Origin: Hahnella lacustris
Lineage (GTDB): Bacteria; Pseudomonadota; Gammaproteobacteria; Burkholderiales; Burkholderiaceae_A
Direction: 5' to 3'
Assembly: GCA_965194655.1 (NCBI GenBank)
Contig: OZ239148.1
Location: 310,001 to 374,000 of the forward strand
Length of the DNA stretch: 64,000 nt
Under the pieces are notes generated by a model. The model saw only the letters and a program-made list of their open reading frames with translations. It did not search any database and was not told the DNA's origin. Every line of letters starts with the position of its first letter. Within the stretch, counting starts at the first letter, position 1. Position numbers and translations under genes: made by a program. Below are positions 1-7,126 of the stretch, one piece after another.

Positions 1-2
1 TC

Positions 3-935
3 GGGCCCGCAGACCTGATTGCGCTCAGGGCGGCCTACGGAGAGCCTGTGCGGCTGGCCGTGGTGCGCGACTCGGTTCATACCCTGTCAGATCAGCACGG
101 AGCCTCGATGTCTACGGTCTATGACTTCGACGCCGGAATAGACACGCTGGATGCCTCTGGCGTGTCGGTGGGCGCATTACTCGACCTTCGCCCCGGGGGA
201 GTCTCTTCGGTGGGCCTCACAGCACAGGGTAGCCTCGCACTCGATAACCTGGTGCTCGATTGGTCGGCGATGATTGAGCAGGGGGTGGGCACCCGCGGGG
301 ACGACCTCATCATCGGCAATTCGCTTGCAAACCGAATCACGCCCGGCACCGGAAATGATCGAATCCTTGGGGATGCAGGCCTGGACACGGTGGTGCTCAG
401 TGGCCGAGGGTCGGACTACTCCGTGAGCACAGGGTTTACACCGGGCGCCTACTTCGTGTCTGCGGTCACTGGAGGCTTGGGCATCAAGACGCTGGAGTCC
501 ATTGAGCGAGTGGTTTTCACCGGGGGAGGGGCTTTGGCTTTTGACACCACTCAGGTGGGTGGCCAGGCCTATCGCATTTACAAGGCTGCGTTTAATCGAA
601 CCCCGGACAGTGGAGGCCTGGGCTACTGGATTGGGCAGATGGACCTGGGCATGGATCTGATTGAGGTCTCAGCCCGATTCATTGACTCGAAGGAGTTCCG
701 AGACCTCTATGGGGACGCGCCCTCAAAGGCTGATTTCCTGACCAAGGTCTACACCAACGTGTTGGGACGCACGCCCGACCAGGGGGGCTATGACTGGTGG
801 CTCAACGCCATGAATACCGACCCGAGCAAGACCTTTGCGAAAGTCTTGGCTGACTTCAGCGAGAGTGCCGAAAACCAGACGGGAACCGCTGAGCTGGTTG
901 CGATGGGGATTGCCTACGAGCCTTGGTCGGGCTGA
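3..935 (+). CDS. Serralysin-like RTX protein with C-terminal DUF4214 domain (partial, 5' end missing)
   Basis: The reading frame is open to the left edge of the window, so only the C-terminal part is present. The first visible residues (DLIALRAAYGEP) resemble the Met-turn/ALQxxYG region of M10 serralysin metalloproteases. A short RTX-like calcium-binding stretch follows near TRGDDLIIGNSLANRI and GTGNDRILGDAGLD. The last ~130 residues form two DUF4214-type units (YRIYKAAFNRTPDSGGLGYW and TKVYTNVLGRTPDQGGYDWW), a domain common at the C-terminus of secreted RTX and surface proteins. I infer a secreted protease or surface protein. The catalytic HExxH, if there is one, lies outside the window. It ends 9 bases from the convergent kdsA, with no clear terminator between them. 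Confidence 0.7.
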   Translation, partial: GPADLIALRAAYGEPVRLAVVRDSVHTLSDQHGASMSTVYDFDAGIDTLDASGVSVGALLDLRPGGVSSVGLTAQGSLALDNLVLDWSAMIEQGVGTRGDDLIIGNSLANRITPGTGNDRILGDAGLDTVVLSGRGSDYSVSTGFTPGAYFVSAVTGGLGIKTLESIERVVFTGGGALAFDTTQVGGQAYRIYKAAFNRTPDSGGLGYWIGQMDLGMDLIEVSARFIDSKEFRDLYGDAPSKADFLTKVYTNVLGRTPDQGGYDWWLNAMNTDPSKTFAKVLADFSESAENQTGTAELVAMGIAYEPWSG

Positions 936-944
936 TCGCGTTCG

Positions 945-1775
945 CTAGATTTCCAGCGGTGGCAGGGCCTTGACCAGATCATCAATCGCCTTCATCTGCT
1001 GCAAGAAGGGCTTGAGCTGCTGCAGGGGCAGCGCGCTGGGGCCATCACACAACGCCTCGTCTGGGTTGGGATGGGCCTCCACGAAGAGACCCGCAATCCC
1101 CACGGCCATGCCAGCTCGTGCGAGGTCGCCTAACTGGTCCCTGCGCCCCCCAGAGGCCTCGGCCATGGGGTCGCGCTGCTGAAGCGCGTGGGTGGTATCG
1201 AAGATCACCGGCTTGTTGCCACTGATCTTGCGCATCACCCCGAAGCCCAGCATGTCCACAACGAGGTTGTCATAGCCAAAGTTGGTGCCCCGGTCGCAGA
1301 GCCAGAGCGTGCTGTTTCCGCTGGCCTCGAATTTCTTGACGATGTTGCCCATTTGGTGGGGGCTGAGGAACTGGGGCTTCTTGATGTTGATGGTTTTGCC
1401 GGTCTTGGCGAGCGCCACCACCAAGTCTGTCTGGCGCGCGAGGAAGGCCGGAAGCTGGAGCACATCGCACACCTCGGCCACGGGCTGCGCCTGCCAGGGC
1501 TCGTGCACGTCAGTGAGAACGGGCACGTTAAATTGTTCTCGAACCGCCTGGAGGATCTTGAGGCCGTCATCGAGTCCAGGCCCTCGATAGGAGTTCAGTG
1601 ACGAGCGATTGGCCTTGTCGAATGAGGCTTTGAACACATACGGAATGTTCAGCGCCCGTGTGACTTCCACAAAGTGCTCAGCGGTACGCAGCGCGAGGTC
1701 TTGGCTCTCGAGTACATTGAGGCCGCCGATGAGGGTGAAGGGTGCAGTGTTGGAGACAGAGGCTAGACTGAGCAT
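945..1775 (-). CDS. kdsA: 2-dehydro-3-deoxyphosphooctonate aldolase (KDO-8-phosphate synthase)
   Basis: This cytoplasmic enzyme condenses phosphoenolpyruvate with arabinose-5-phosphate to make KDO-8-P for the lipopolysaccharide inner core, which shows a Gram-negative host. The 276-aa length is typical. Family signatures visible are GGLNVLES near residue 17, KASFDKANRSS, LTDVHEPWQ, NIKKPQFLSP, LCDRGTNFGYDNL, the FDTTHALQQ segment and FVEAHPNPDEALCDGPSALP. Asn in the N-terminal GGLNVLES, where metal-dependent forms carry Cys, places it in the metal-independent class (family knowledge). The ATG start has no Shine-Dalgarno sequence but has a -10-like GACAAT six bases upstream. Confidence 0.95.
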   Translation of the reverse strand: MLSLASVSNTAPFTLIGGLNVLESQDLALRTAEHFVEVTRALNIPYVFKASFDKANRSSLNSYRGPGLDDGLKILQAVREQFNVPVLTDVHEPWQAQPVAEVCDVLQLPAFLARQTDLVVALAKTGKTINIKKPQFLSPHQMGNIVKKFEASGNSTLWLCDRGTNFGYDNLVVDMLGFGVMRKISGNKPVIFDTTHALQQRDPMAEASGGRRDQLGDLARAGMAVGIAGLFVEAHPNPDEALCDGPSALPLQQLKPFLQQMKAIDDLVKALPPLEI

Positions 1776-1781
1776 GCGTCA

Positions 1782-1787
1782 ATTGTC
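1782..1787 (-). promoter_or_regulatory. Possible -10 box (GACAAT) for leaderless kdsA
   Basis: Read on the minus strand, GACAAT is followed by six bases and then the kdsA ATG. That geometry would put the transcription start on the start codon. No convincing -35 is visible. It is one of several genes in the window with the same spacing. Confidence 0.25.
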
Positions 1788-1802
1788 GCAGGATCCGTCA
1801 AC

Positions 1803-1833
1803 CCGGTGGGGCGAGAGGTGCTCTCCCCACCGG
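1803..1833 (-). terminator. GC-rich inverted repeat between phoD and kdsA
   Basis: Nine-base perfect arms (CCGGTGGGG and CCCCACCGG) flank a 13-base loop just past the phoD-like stop codon. The strong stem could end phoD transcription, but no T-run follows, so intrinsic termination is uncertain. Confidence 0.35.
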
Positions 1834-1858
1834 CGTCGTTTCGCCAGGCCTGCGCGAT

Positions 1859-3577
1859 TTAGGCCTTCATCATGGCCGTGTGGCCCACGGCTGCGGTGTA
1901 GCTCCGGTTGTCAATCGTGTTCACGAAGATCCACTCGCCCTTGGCCTCTGAAGCGGTGAAGCTCATCTTGAGGTAGCCCCTGCGGGATGCGTCCATCCAG
2001 TTGAGGTCGTCCACCACCCCTTCAAAGATCGCCTTGATCTGAGCCGGGGGCAGGGTGGCCAAGTAGGCCTCCAGGCCGGGCGAGCTCACCGAACTGGTGG
2101 CGAATTCCTCGCCCACTTTCATGCCCGCCATGGCGGGGTTGGCCAGGCCCATGAGCGTCAGGTCGCTGTGCCAGGCGTTGTGCGTGTCACCCGCCAGAGA
2201 GATGAGCTTTTTGCCCAGCTGCGCGGCGGTGGCAAGCAGGGTCTCGCGCGCCGCCACATATCCGTCCCAGGCGTCGAGGTTGTAGCCCAGCTTGGGGTTG
2301 AGGGTGGTGTTGAGCAGCGCCTTCTGAGCGTCAGTCAGCAGCTGGGGTGCCTGCGCGGCGGTGCCCTTGGCGGTGAGGTAGTCGGTGATGGTCTGAAGGC
2401 CGGCGGCCTGGGCGGCAGGCGAGGTGTCTGAGGTGTTGAGCGCCGCCAGCACAGAGGCGGGGAACTCCATGCGCGCCATCAGCACCTGCTGGCCCAGGAC
2501 CGTCCAGGTGGCTTTGCTGGTGGCCATCTGGCCCTGCAGCCAGGCGAGCTGCTCGGCGCCCAGCATCTGGCGGGTGGGCTGGCTAAAGGCCGCCAGGGCA
2601 GCGCCCTGCTTGGCAGGACCCGCAAGGCCCGCGAGCTCCACAATGTCGATCTGCTTATCGCGGCCAATGAGGCGGGTATCCAGCATGTGCAGGTTCACGA
2701 GGTTGCCCCAGTTGAAGCTGCGGTAGATCTTGGCGCGGTCGCTGCCGGTACGAATAGGCATCCACTCGTGATAGGCCTGCAGGCCTGCTGCGCGACGATC
2801 GGCCCAGCTGCCCTCTTTGGTGGCGTCATGGTTCTCTGCACCATCCTTGTAGGCGTCGTTGGCCGTCTCGTGGTCGTCCCACACCGCAATCATGGGCATG
2901 CGCGCATGCAGGGCCTTCGAGTCCACATCACTCTTGTACTGGGCGTGGCGCTTGCGGTAGTCGGCGAGCGTGAGGATTTCGTTGGAGGGGCTCGACTGGC
3001 GGTTGAGTGTAATCGCGCGCTCAGAGGCGTAGCCGGTAGCGGCGTATTCGTAGATGTAGTCGCCCAGGTGCACAGCAATCTCGCAGTCGCTCTTGGCCAC
3101 TTCAGCGTACACATTGAAGAATCCTGCGGGGTAGTTCGAGCAGCTCATCACGGCCATCTTCAGGCTGCTGGCGTTGGCGGGGAGGGTGCGTGTCTGGCCC
3201 ACAGGAGAGATGGTCTTGCCGTGGGTGAAGCGATAGTAGTACTGCTTGCCTGCGGAGAGGCCGGTGGCGTCTACCTTGGCGGTGTAGCCGGTGGCTGCAC
3301 TGGCGGTCACCAGGCCGCTGGAGACCACGGTGTTAAAGCTGTTGTCCTCTGCCACTTCGTAGCGCATCTCCACGGCGTTGGTGCTTGAGGGGAACTGCGC
3401 GTGCGTCCAGAGGATGACGCGGTCGGTGAGCGGGTCTCCGCTGGCCACACCATAGAGGAATGCGGGCTCTTCACTGTTGTCTCCACCACAGCCCGACAGG
3501 ACAGAGCCTGCTGCGAGCACGGTCGAGACACTGGCAATCTTGATTACAAAGTCACGGCGGGAGGCTTGGTGCGACAT
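1859..3577 (-). CDS. phoD: PhoD-family alkaline phosphatase/phosphodiesterase, Tat lipoprotein
   Basis: The 572-aa protein starts at an ATG preceded by AAGGA. An in-frame upstream extension to 3676 lacks any signal and would overlap the next gene. The N-terminus carries a twin-arginine signal (ASRRDFVIK) ending in the lipobox LSGC, so it is probably exported folded and lipidated. PhoD features in order are the N-terminal beta domain (LYGVASGDPLTDRVILWTHA), CSNYPAGFFN, HLGDYIYEYA, AVWDDHETANDAYKDGAENH, LGQQVLMARM and SLAGDTHNAWHSDL, the metal-binding D, H and N residues of the PhoD metallophosphatase core. It hydrolyses phosphomonoesters or diesters outside the cytoplasm. It lies 68 bases after the protease gene on the same strand. 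Confidence 0.9.
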   Translation of the reverse strand: MSHQASRRDFVIKIASVSTVLAAGSVLSGCGGDNSEEPAFLYGVASGDPLTDRVILWTHAQFPSSTNAVEMRYEVAEDNSFNTVVSSGLVTASAATGYTAKVDATGLSAGKQYYYRFTHGKTISPVGQTRTLPANASSLKMAVMSCSNYPAGFFNVYAEVAKSDCEIAVHLGDYIYEYAATGYASERAITLNRQSSPSNEILTLADYRKRHAQYKSDVDSKALHARMPMIAVWDDHETANDAYKDGAENHDATKEGSWADRRAAGLQAYHEWMPIRTGSDRAKIYRSFNWGNLVNLHMLDTRLIGRDKQIDIVELAGLAGPAKQGAALAAFSQPTRQMLGAEQLAWLQGQMATSKATWTVLGQQVLMARMEFPASVLAALNTSDTSPAAQAAGLQTITDYLTAKGTAAQAPQLLTDAQKALLNTTLNPKLGYNLDAWDGYVAARETLLATAAQLGKKLISLAGDTHNAWHSDLTLMGLANPAMAGMKVGEEFATSSVSSPGLEAYLATLPPAQIKAIFEGVVDDLNWMDASRRGYLKMSFTASEAKGEWIFVNTIDNRSYTAAVGHTAMMKA

Positions 3578-3645
3578 GTGGTTGTCCTTGGGGTTTGGTG
3601 GTGTGGAGGAACCCCCAAGTGTCGCGAGTGAAGATGACAGGCCGT

Positions 3646-5379
3646 TTACTGGTGCCCTCTCACCACCATCCTCCACCAGAGCAGCGCCCCCGTCTGACCA
3701 GCGCGTTCGTCAGAGAGCTTGAGCGTCCAGTCGCCTTGTGGGGCTTCGCCCATGAAGCGCACGGACCCGAAACTGAAACCGTCTGCCAGGCTGGCGCAGC
3801 CTGTGGCGGCGCAGGCATGAGGGGCCGTGAACTGAATCCCACTTCCTGTGGGGGCGACCAGGCTCGTGCGCAGATCTCCGCTTCGGCCATGGGATATCGC
3901 AATCTCCAGCTGAACAGACTCGATGCGTCGAATGGCGCAAGCCGGCGCAGCCAAGCGGATGCTCTGACTGATCCCACCTCGGTCATTGTCAGCCAGGGCC
4001 AAGCCAGAACCACCCGCGGGCGTTTGCCGGCCAGAGTCACAGCTCACCTCAGTCCCCAGGCTGGAAAAGCCCTTGGCGCGGGCGACCGCAGCCGTCGCGT
4101 CCACAATGCCAAAGCCGACCTTCTGGGTATAGCCGTGGGTGTTCATGGGGGTGGATGCGGTCGTGTTGCCCGGGGCATCTAGGCCGGTTGCCGAGCGGGC
4201 CGTGCTCGCCAGAATCCAGCGCACATCTCGCCAGGTGAGGGCCGGATTCGCCTGCAGCATGAGGGCCACCACGCCACTCACCATGGGGGCCGCCGCCGAG
4301 GTTCCGTCGAAGAAGCGGGTGTAGTCCTGATTCAGGTCGCTACTCACGTCGTATCCACGTGAGCCTGAGAGGTCGGTGGTGAAAATGCCCGCACTCGAGA
4401 GCCGCACGCCCAAGTCCACACCAGAGAAACCGGATACCAGTACGTTCGCTCCGGGTTCTGAGAAGCCGATCTCGCGGCCAAAGGCATCGACAGCACCCAC
4501 TGCGATGACTCGTGGATCGTTGGCATAGCCGTTGTAGTTGGCCTGATCCGCGTTCTCTCCATTGAAGACCTCAGCACCGCTGTCACGGCCGCCATTCCCT
4601 GCAGCCACCACCACCACGCTGCCTTTGCCCTGGCGCCCTTCACGAATGGCTCGGTCGATGGCGTTGGCCCAGTCGCTTGAGGTCCTGTAGAAGCTACGAG
4701 TCCCGCCTTCGGAAGGCGCGAGTGTGGACCAGCTGCTGTTGACCACATCCACTCCCTGATCCAAAGCGCGCGAGAGGGCATTGCCGACTTGCCGGTCGTC
4801 TCTCGAGACCAGCGCATCAAACCCCATGAGGCTCACGCCAGGAGCCACACCGCGACCACCCTTGAGGTTGTTGGCTGTGGCGCCAATGATGCCGGCCACG
4901 GCGGTGCCATGGGCGTCGTCGGTCTGGCCAGGCTCAAAGTTGTCGGGCGCAGAGGTTGAGGCCATGGGAGGAGACGGATCTGCAGAGTTGGTGCGGTAGC
5001 TGTAGCTGGCACCTGCTAAGAATCGATCGACCAGGTCGGGGTGTGCAATCTCAATCGAGCCGTCGATGATGGCCACTTTCACGCCTTGCCCCGTCTCTGC
5101 TAGGCCCTTCACGCGCAGGTCTTGGCCCGCGTTCCCAGTGAGCTGTCCCGTGTTCTCCAGATGCCACTGCTGGTTCAGGTAGGGGTCTGGACCGGTGGTC
5201 GTGGAGGTGGGCGGAGTGGGATTGTTGGGCGTGGTCGGGTTGGTCGGTGCGGTGGCCGTGGGGGAGTCGGATCCGCCTCCACCTCCGCAGGACGCGAGCA
5301 GCCCAGTGAGCACAAATGCAGAGAGGGCCTGTGTCAAGAGGCTGGCGAACGGTAGGGGCTTGGGGTGTCGGGGTGTCAT
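3646..5379 (-). CDS. S8 subtilisin/kexin-like serine protease lipoprotein with P domain
   Basis: This is a 577-aa secreted protease. The signal peptide ends in the lipobox LLAS-C31, followed by a Gly/Ser/Pro/Thr-rich linker (about residues 32-65). The catalytic triad is visible as D106 (VAIIDGSIEIAHPDL), H157 (DDAHGTAVAGI) and S361 (FDGTSAAAPMVSG), with oxyanion N262 (VAAGNGG). The last ~120 residues look like a proprotein-convertase P/HomoB beta domain (IRLAAPACAIRRIESVQLEI, SHGRSGDLRTSLVAPTGS). Surface anchoring is inferred from the lipobox. The start ATG has a -10-like TCTAAT six bases upstream instead of a ribosome binding site. A natural substrate cannot be inferred. Confidence 0.92.
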   Translation of the reverse strand: MTPRHPKPLPFASLLTQALSAFVLTGLLASCGGGGGSDSPTATAPTNPTTPNNPTPPTSTTTGPDPYLNQQWHLENTGQLTGNAGQDLRVKGLAETGQGVKVAIIDGSIEIAHPDLVDRFLAGASYSYRTNSADPSPPMASTSAPDNFEPGQTDDAHGTAVAGIIGATANNLKGGRGVAPGVSLMGFDALVSRDDRQVGNALSRALDQGVDVVNSSWSTLAPSEGGTRSFYRTSSDWANAIDRAIREGRQGKGSVVVVAAGNGGRDSGAEVFNGENADQANYNGYANDPRVIAVGAVDAFGREIGFSEPGANVLVSGFSGVDLGVRLSSAGIFTTDLSGSRGYDVSSDLNQDYTRFFDGTSAAAPMVSGVVALMLQANPALTWRDVRWILASTARSATGLDAPGNTTASTPMNTHGYTQKVGFGIVDATAAVARAKGFSSLGTEVSCDSGRQTPAGGSGLALADNDRGGISQSIRLAAPACAIRRIESVQLEIAISHGRSGDLRTSLVAPTGSGIQFTAPHACAATGCASLADGFSFGSVRFMGEAPQGDWTLKLSDERAGQTGALLWWRMVVRGHQ

Positions 5380-5385
5380 GAGGGG

Positions 5386-5391
5386 ATTAGA
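5386..5391 (-). promoter_or_regulatory. Possible -10 box (TCTAAT) for leaderless S8 protease mRNA
   Basis: Minus-strand TCTAAT matches the TATAAT consensus at five of six positions and sits exactly six bases before the protease ATG. No Shine-Dalgarno sequence is present, so transcription may begin at the start codon. Confidence 0.35.
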
Positions 5392-5703
5392 TCACTGAGA
5401 GGCATCTGAATCGATAAATCTTTGATCGACACGAACCACCCCGAGTTTGAGCCCTAAGAGTCTGAGAATTCGGTTGTAGGTCTGAACACTGCCTTCACTT
5501 CTGCCTTGTTCAAGGTCCTGCAGGGTTCGGTGGCCGACGCCGGCCAGCTTTGCAAGCTCGGCACTGGTCATACGCAGCCCGCTCCGAAGGTGCCGTAGGC
5601 ATTCTGCGAGCGACCATTCTGGATGGGCCAGCACCTCTGCGATGGCCCGCTCTCGGAGCAGAATTTCGTCATGCAAAGACAGGGGTTTGTATCGCTTGTC
5701 CAT
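5392..5703 (-). CDS. XRE-family HTH protein, HipB-like antitoxin/repressor
   Basis: The gene codes about 103 aa starting at MDKRYK; a longer start at 5724 would overlap hipA. A Cro/C1-type helix-turn-helix is visible (GLRMTSAELAKLAGVGHRTL followed by QDLEQGRSEGSVQTYNRILR). It follows the hipA-like gene by about 7 bases on the same strand, so the two are co-transcribed. Its expected role is to bind the kinase and the operon promoter. The order (kinase first, HTH gene second) is the reverse of the classical E. coli hipBA operon. Most of the N-terminal 45 residues are outside the HTH and of unknown role. Confidence 0.8.
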   Translation of the reverse strand: MDKRYKPLSLHDEILLRERAIAEVLAHPEWSLAECLRHLRSGLRMTSAELAKLAGVGHRTLQDLEQGRSEGSVQTYNRILRLLGLKLGVVRVDQRFIDSDASQ

Positions 5704-5710
5704 GGCGTGC

Positions 5711-6991
5711 CTAGAGCGCCTCAAAGGCGGTGAGTTGTGTTTTGAGGCTTGGTGTGAGCAGTGGCATGAGGTCCGGTGAGAGACCCATTTCGAGTCCGTG
5801 GCGCATCACCTCCTCCAGTCTGGGCGCCATGAGCTGCAGGGCATTTTTGAGTCCCCTGGGGTCGACCAGGGGGGAGAGCTGCTCCACCACTAAGCGCCAG
5901 TCGGGCTTCCCCTGTTTCTCATCATTCCATCGCATGCGTCGCGCCAGGCCATCTGGGTGAATGAGCATGGGCGCGAAGTCAAAGAGGGGTGTGAGCCGCA
6001 CGCCACCGAGCGCATCGCGCTGAATGGCCGTGTTTCTCGCGTGATTGTCTTTGTTGCCGAGCGCCACATTCGCCACATCGCGCAGCAGATACTCGGTCAC
6101 CTCGTTGGCCGGGTTCGAGGCGTACTTCACCAACGCTGCGCAGACCTCGTTGTGACTGGGCAGCTGCTCGAATCCAGTGCGTTGTGTGAGGCTGGCCACA
6201 CTCTCTTGTGCAAGCCGATGCACCAGACTTCCTTGGACCTGTCGATCGAATCTTGCAATGAAGAGCGCGCGGCCACGGTGCACGGCAGGCTTATGGACTC
6301 TCAGCCCGAGGTGTTGCGCGATGTTCGAATACACAGCCTCCTGCTGGAGGATGGTGCTTCGAGCTGCATTCGAGCTCAGCTGGAGTTTGACGATGAAGTG
6401 CTCGGCTGCGGAGTGGTCGGGCAGTTCATGGTCAAGGTACAACAGGCCATCGTGTGCGCGCGTGAGCAGCAGCTTGGGCCATTCACCCTGAACACCCGAA
6501 GAACCTGCTGCCAAAAAGGCGGTGGACGCGGCCGCCTCCAGAAATTCCTCCGAGAGGCTCGACAGGTCCTCGTCGGTGAAGCCGCGCTCGAGCCTGGGCT
6601 GGGATGAAAGCCAGTCCGCTGCCTCTCGAACCCTGAGGTTGCCTATGGGGTTTCCCGCCCCGGAGCAGAGCAGCTGCCAATCCACTCGACCCTCCGGGTC
6701 CGATGGGTAGCCTAGTCTCTGAATGAGGTGCTGACGCCCAAAACCCTGGGGCAGTAAATCCACCAGAAAGCCCGGCCAGTGTGAGGAGGCGAATCCATCC
6801 AGCCCGACAGGCCAGGAGGTGCTGACACTGTATGCGTCGCGCCGACCAAAGTGCGCGAGGGTCCAGGCGGCGGAGTAATCACAGCGGACCGCTGCCCGCC
6901 ACCCCAAGCGAGTCTCACCGAGCAGACGCGCAGTTGCAACGGACTGCCAGCGCTGGTCAATAAAGAGCTCAAGGGTGCAGGAGGTTTGCAT
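5711..6991 (-). CDS. hipA: HipA-like serine/threonine kinase toxin
   Basis: The 426-aa protein has a HipA N-terminal domain (about 1-120) and a HipA kinase core. Visible catalytic features are the loop AAGSSGVQGEWPK (about 162-173), which in E. coli HipA carries the regulatory autophosphorylated Ser, the ATP-lysine region FIVKLQL (K202), the catalytic loop GNKDNHARN (D315) and the metal-binding LFDFAP (D338). All key residues look intact, so it is probably active. HipA of E. coli phosphorylates glutamyl-tRNA synthetase; the target here is unknown. The cognate HTH protein lies immediately downstream. An AT-rich region with TATAAA (minus strand, 7012-7017) lies just upstream of the start. Confidence 0.88.
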   Translation of the reverse strand: MQTSCTLELFIDQRWQSVATARLLGETRLGWRAAVRCDYSAAWTLAHFGRRDAYSVSTSWPVGLDGFASSHWPGFLVDLLPQGFGRQHLIQRLGYPSDPEGRVDWQLLCSGAGNPIGNLRVREAADWLSSQPRLERGFTDEDLSSLSEEFLEAAASTAFLAAGSSGVQGEWPKLLLTRAHDGLLYLDHELPDHSAAEHFIVKLQLSSNAARSTILQQEAVYSNIAQHLGLRVHKPAVHRGRALFIARFDRQVQGSLVHRLAQESVASLTQRTGFEQLPSHNEVCAALVKYASNPANEVTEYLLRDVANVALGNKDNHARNTAIQRDALGGVRLTPLFDFAPMLIHPDGLARRMRWNDEKQGKPDWRLVVEQLSPLVDPRGLKNALQLMAPRLEEVMRHGLEMGLSPDLMPLLTPSLKTQLTAFEAL

Positions 6992-7011
6992 AAGCCTGAA
7001 AAAATAGTGAA

Positions 7012-7017
7012 TTTATA
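7012..7017 (-). promoter_or_regulatory. Possible -10 (TATAAA) of the hipA-hipB operon
   Basis: On the minus strand TATAAA lies about 20 bases upstream of the hipA ATG, in an AT-rich stretch that contrasts with the surrounding GC-rich DNA. No clear -35 is visible. Flanking AATTTA and TAAATT arms (7010-7050) could be part of an operator. Confidence 0.35.
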
Positions 7018-7053
7018 GCGAATTCTGAGCTCATTCCCACTAAATTTCCAGCA

Positions 7054-7086
7054 TAAAAAACGGGCTGTGAGGTCATCACAGCCCGT
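7054..7086 (-). terminator. Rho-independent terminator of the phoX gene
   Basis: On the minus strand an 11-bp perfect stem (ACGGGCTGTGA against TCACAGCCCGT, 5-base loop) is followed by a run of six to seven T. It lies 41 bases past the stop codon of the PhoX-family gene and separates it from hipA. Confidence 0.85.
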
Positions 7087-7126
7087 GGGCAAGACGCCTT
7101 GTGGGCGTCAGAGACACGAAGAAAAC

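Noticed and set aside
2687..3388. 233-aa plus-strand frame opposite the PhoD-like gene
   Set aside because: Val/Gly/His-rich antisense sequence; the minus strand encodes a complete Tat-exported phosphatase.
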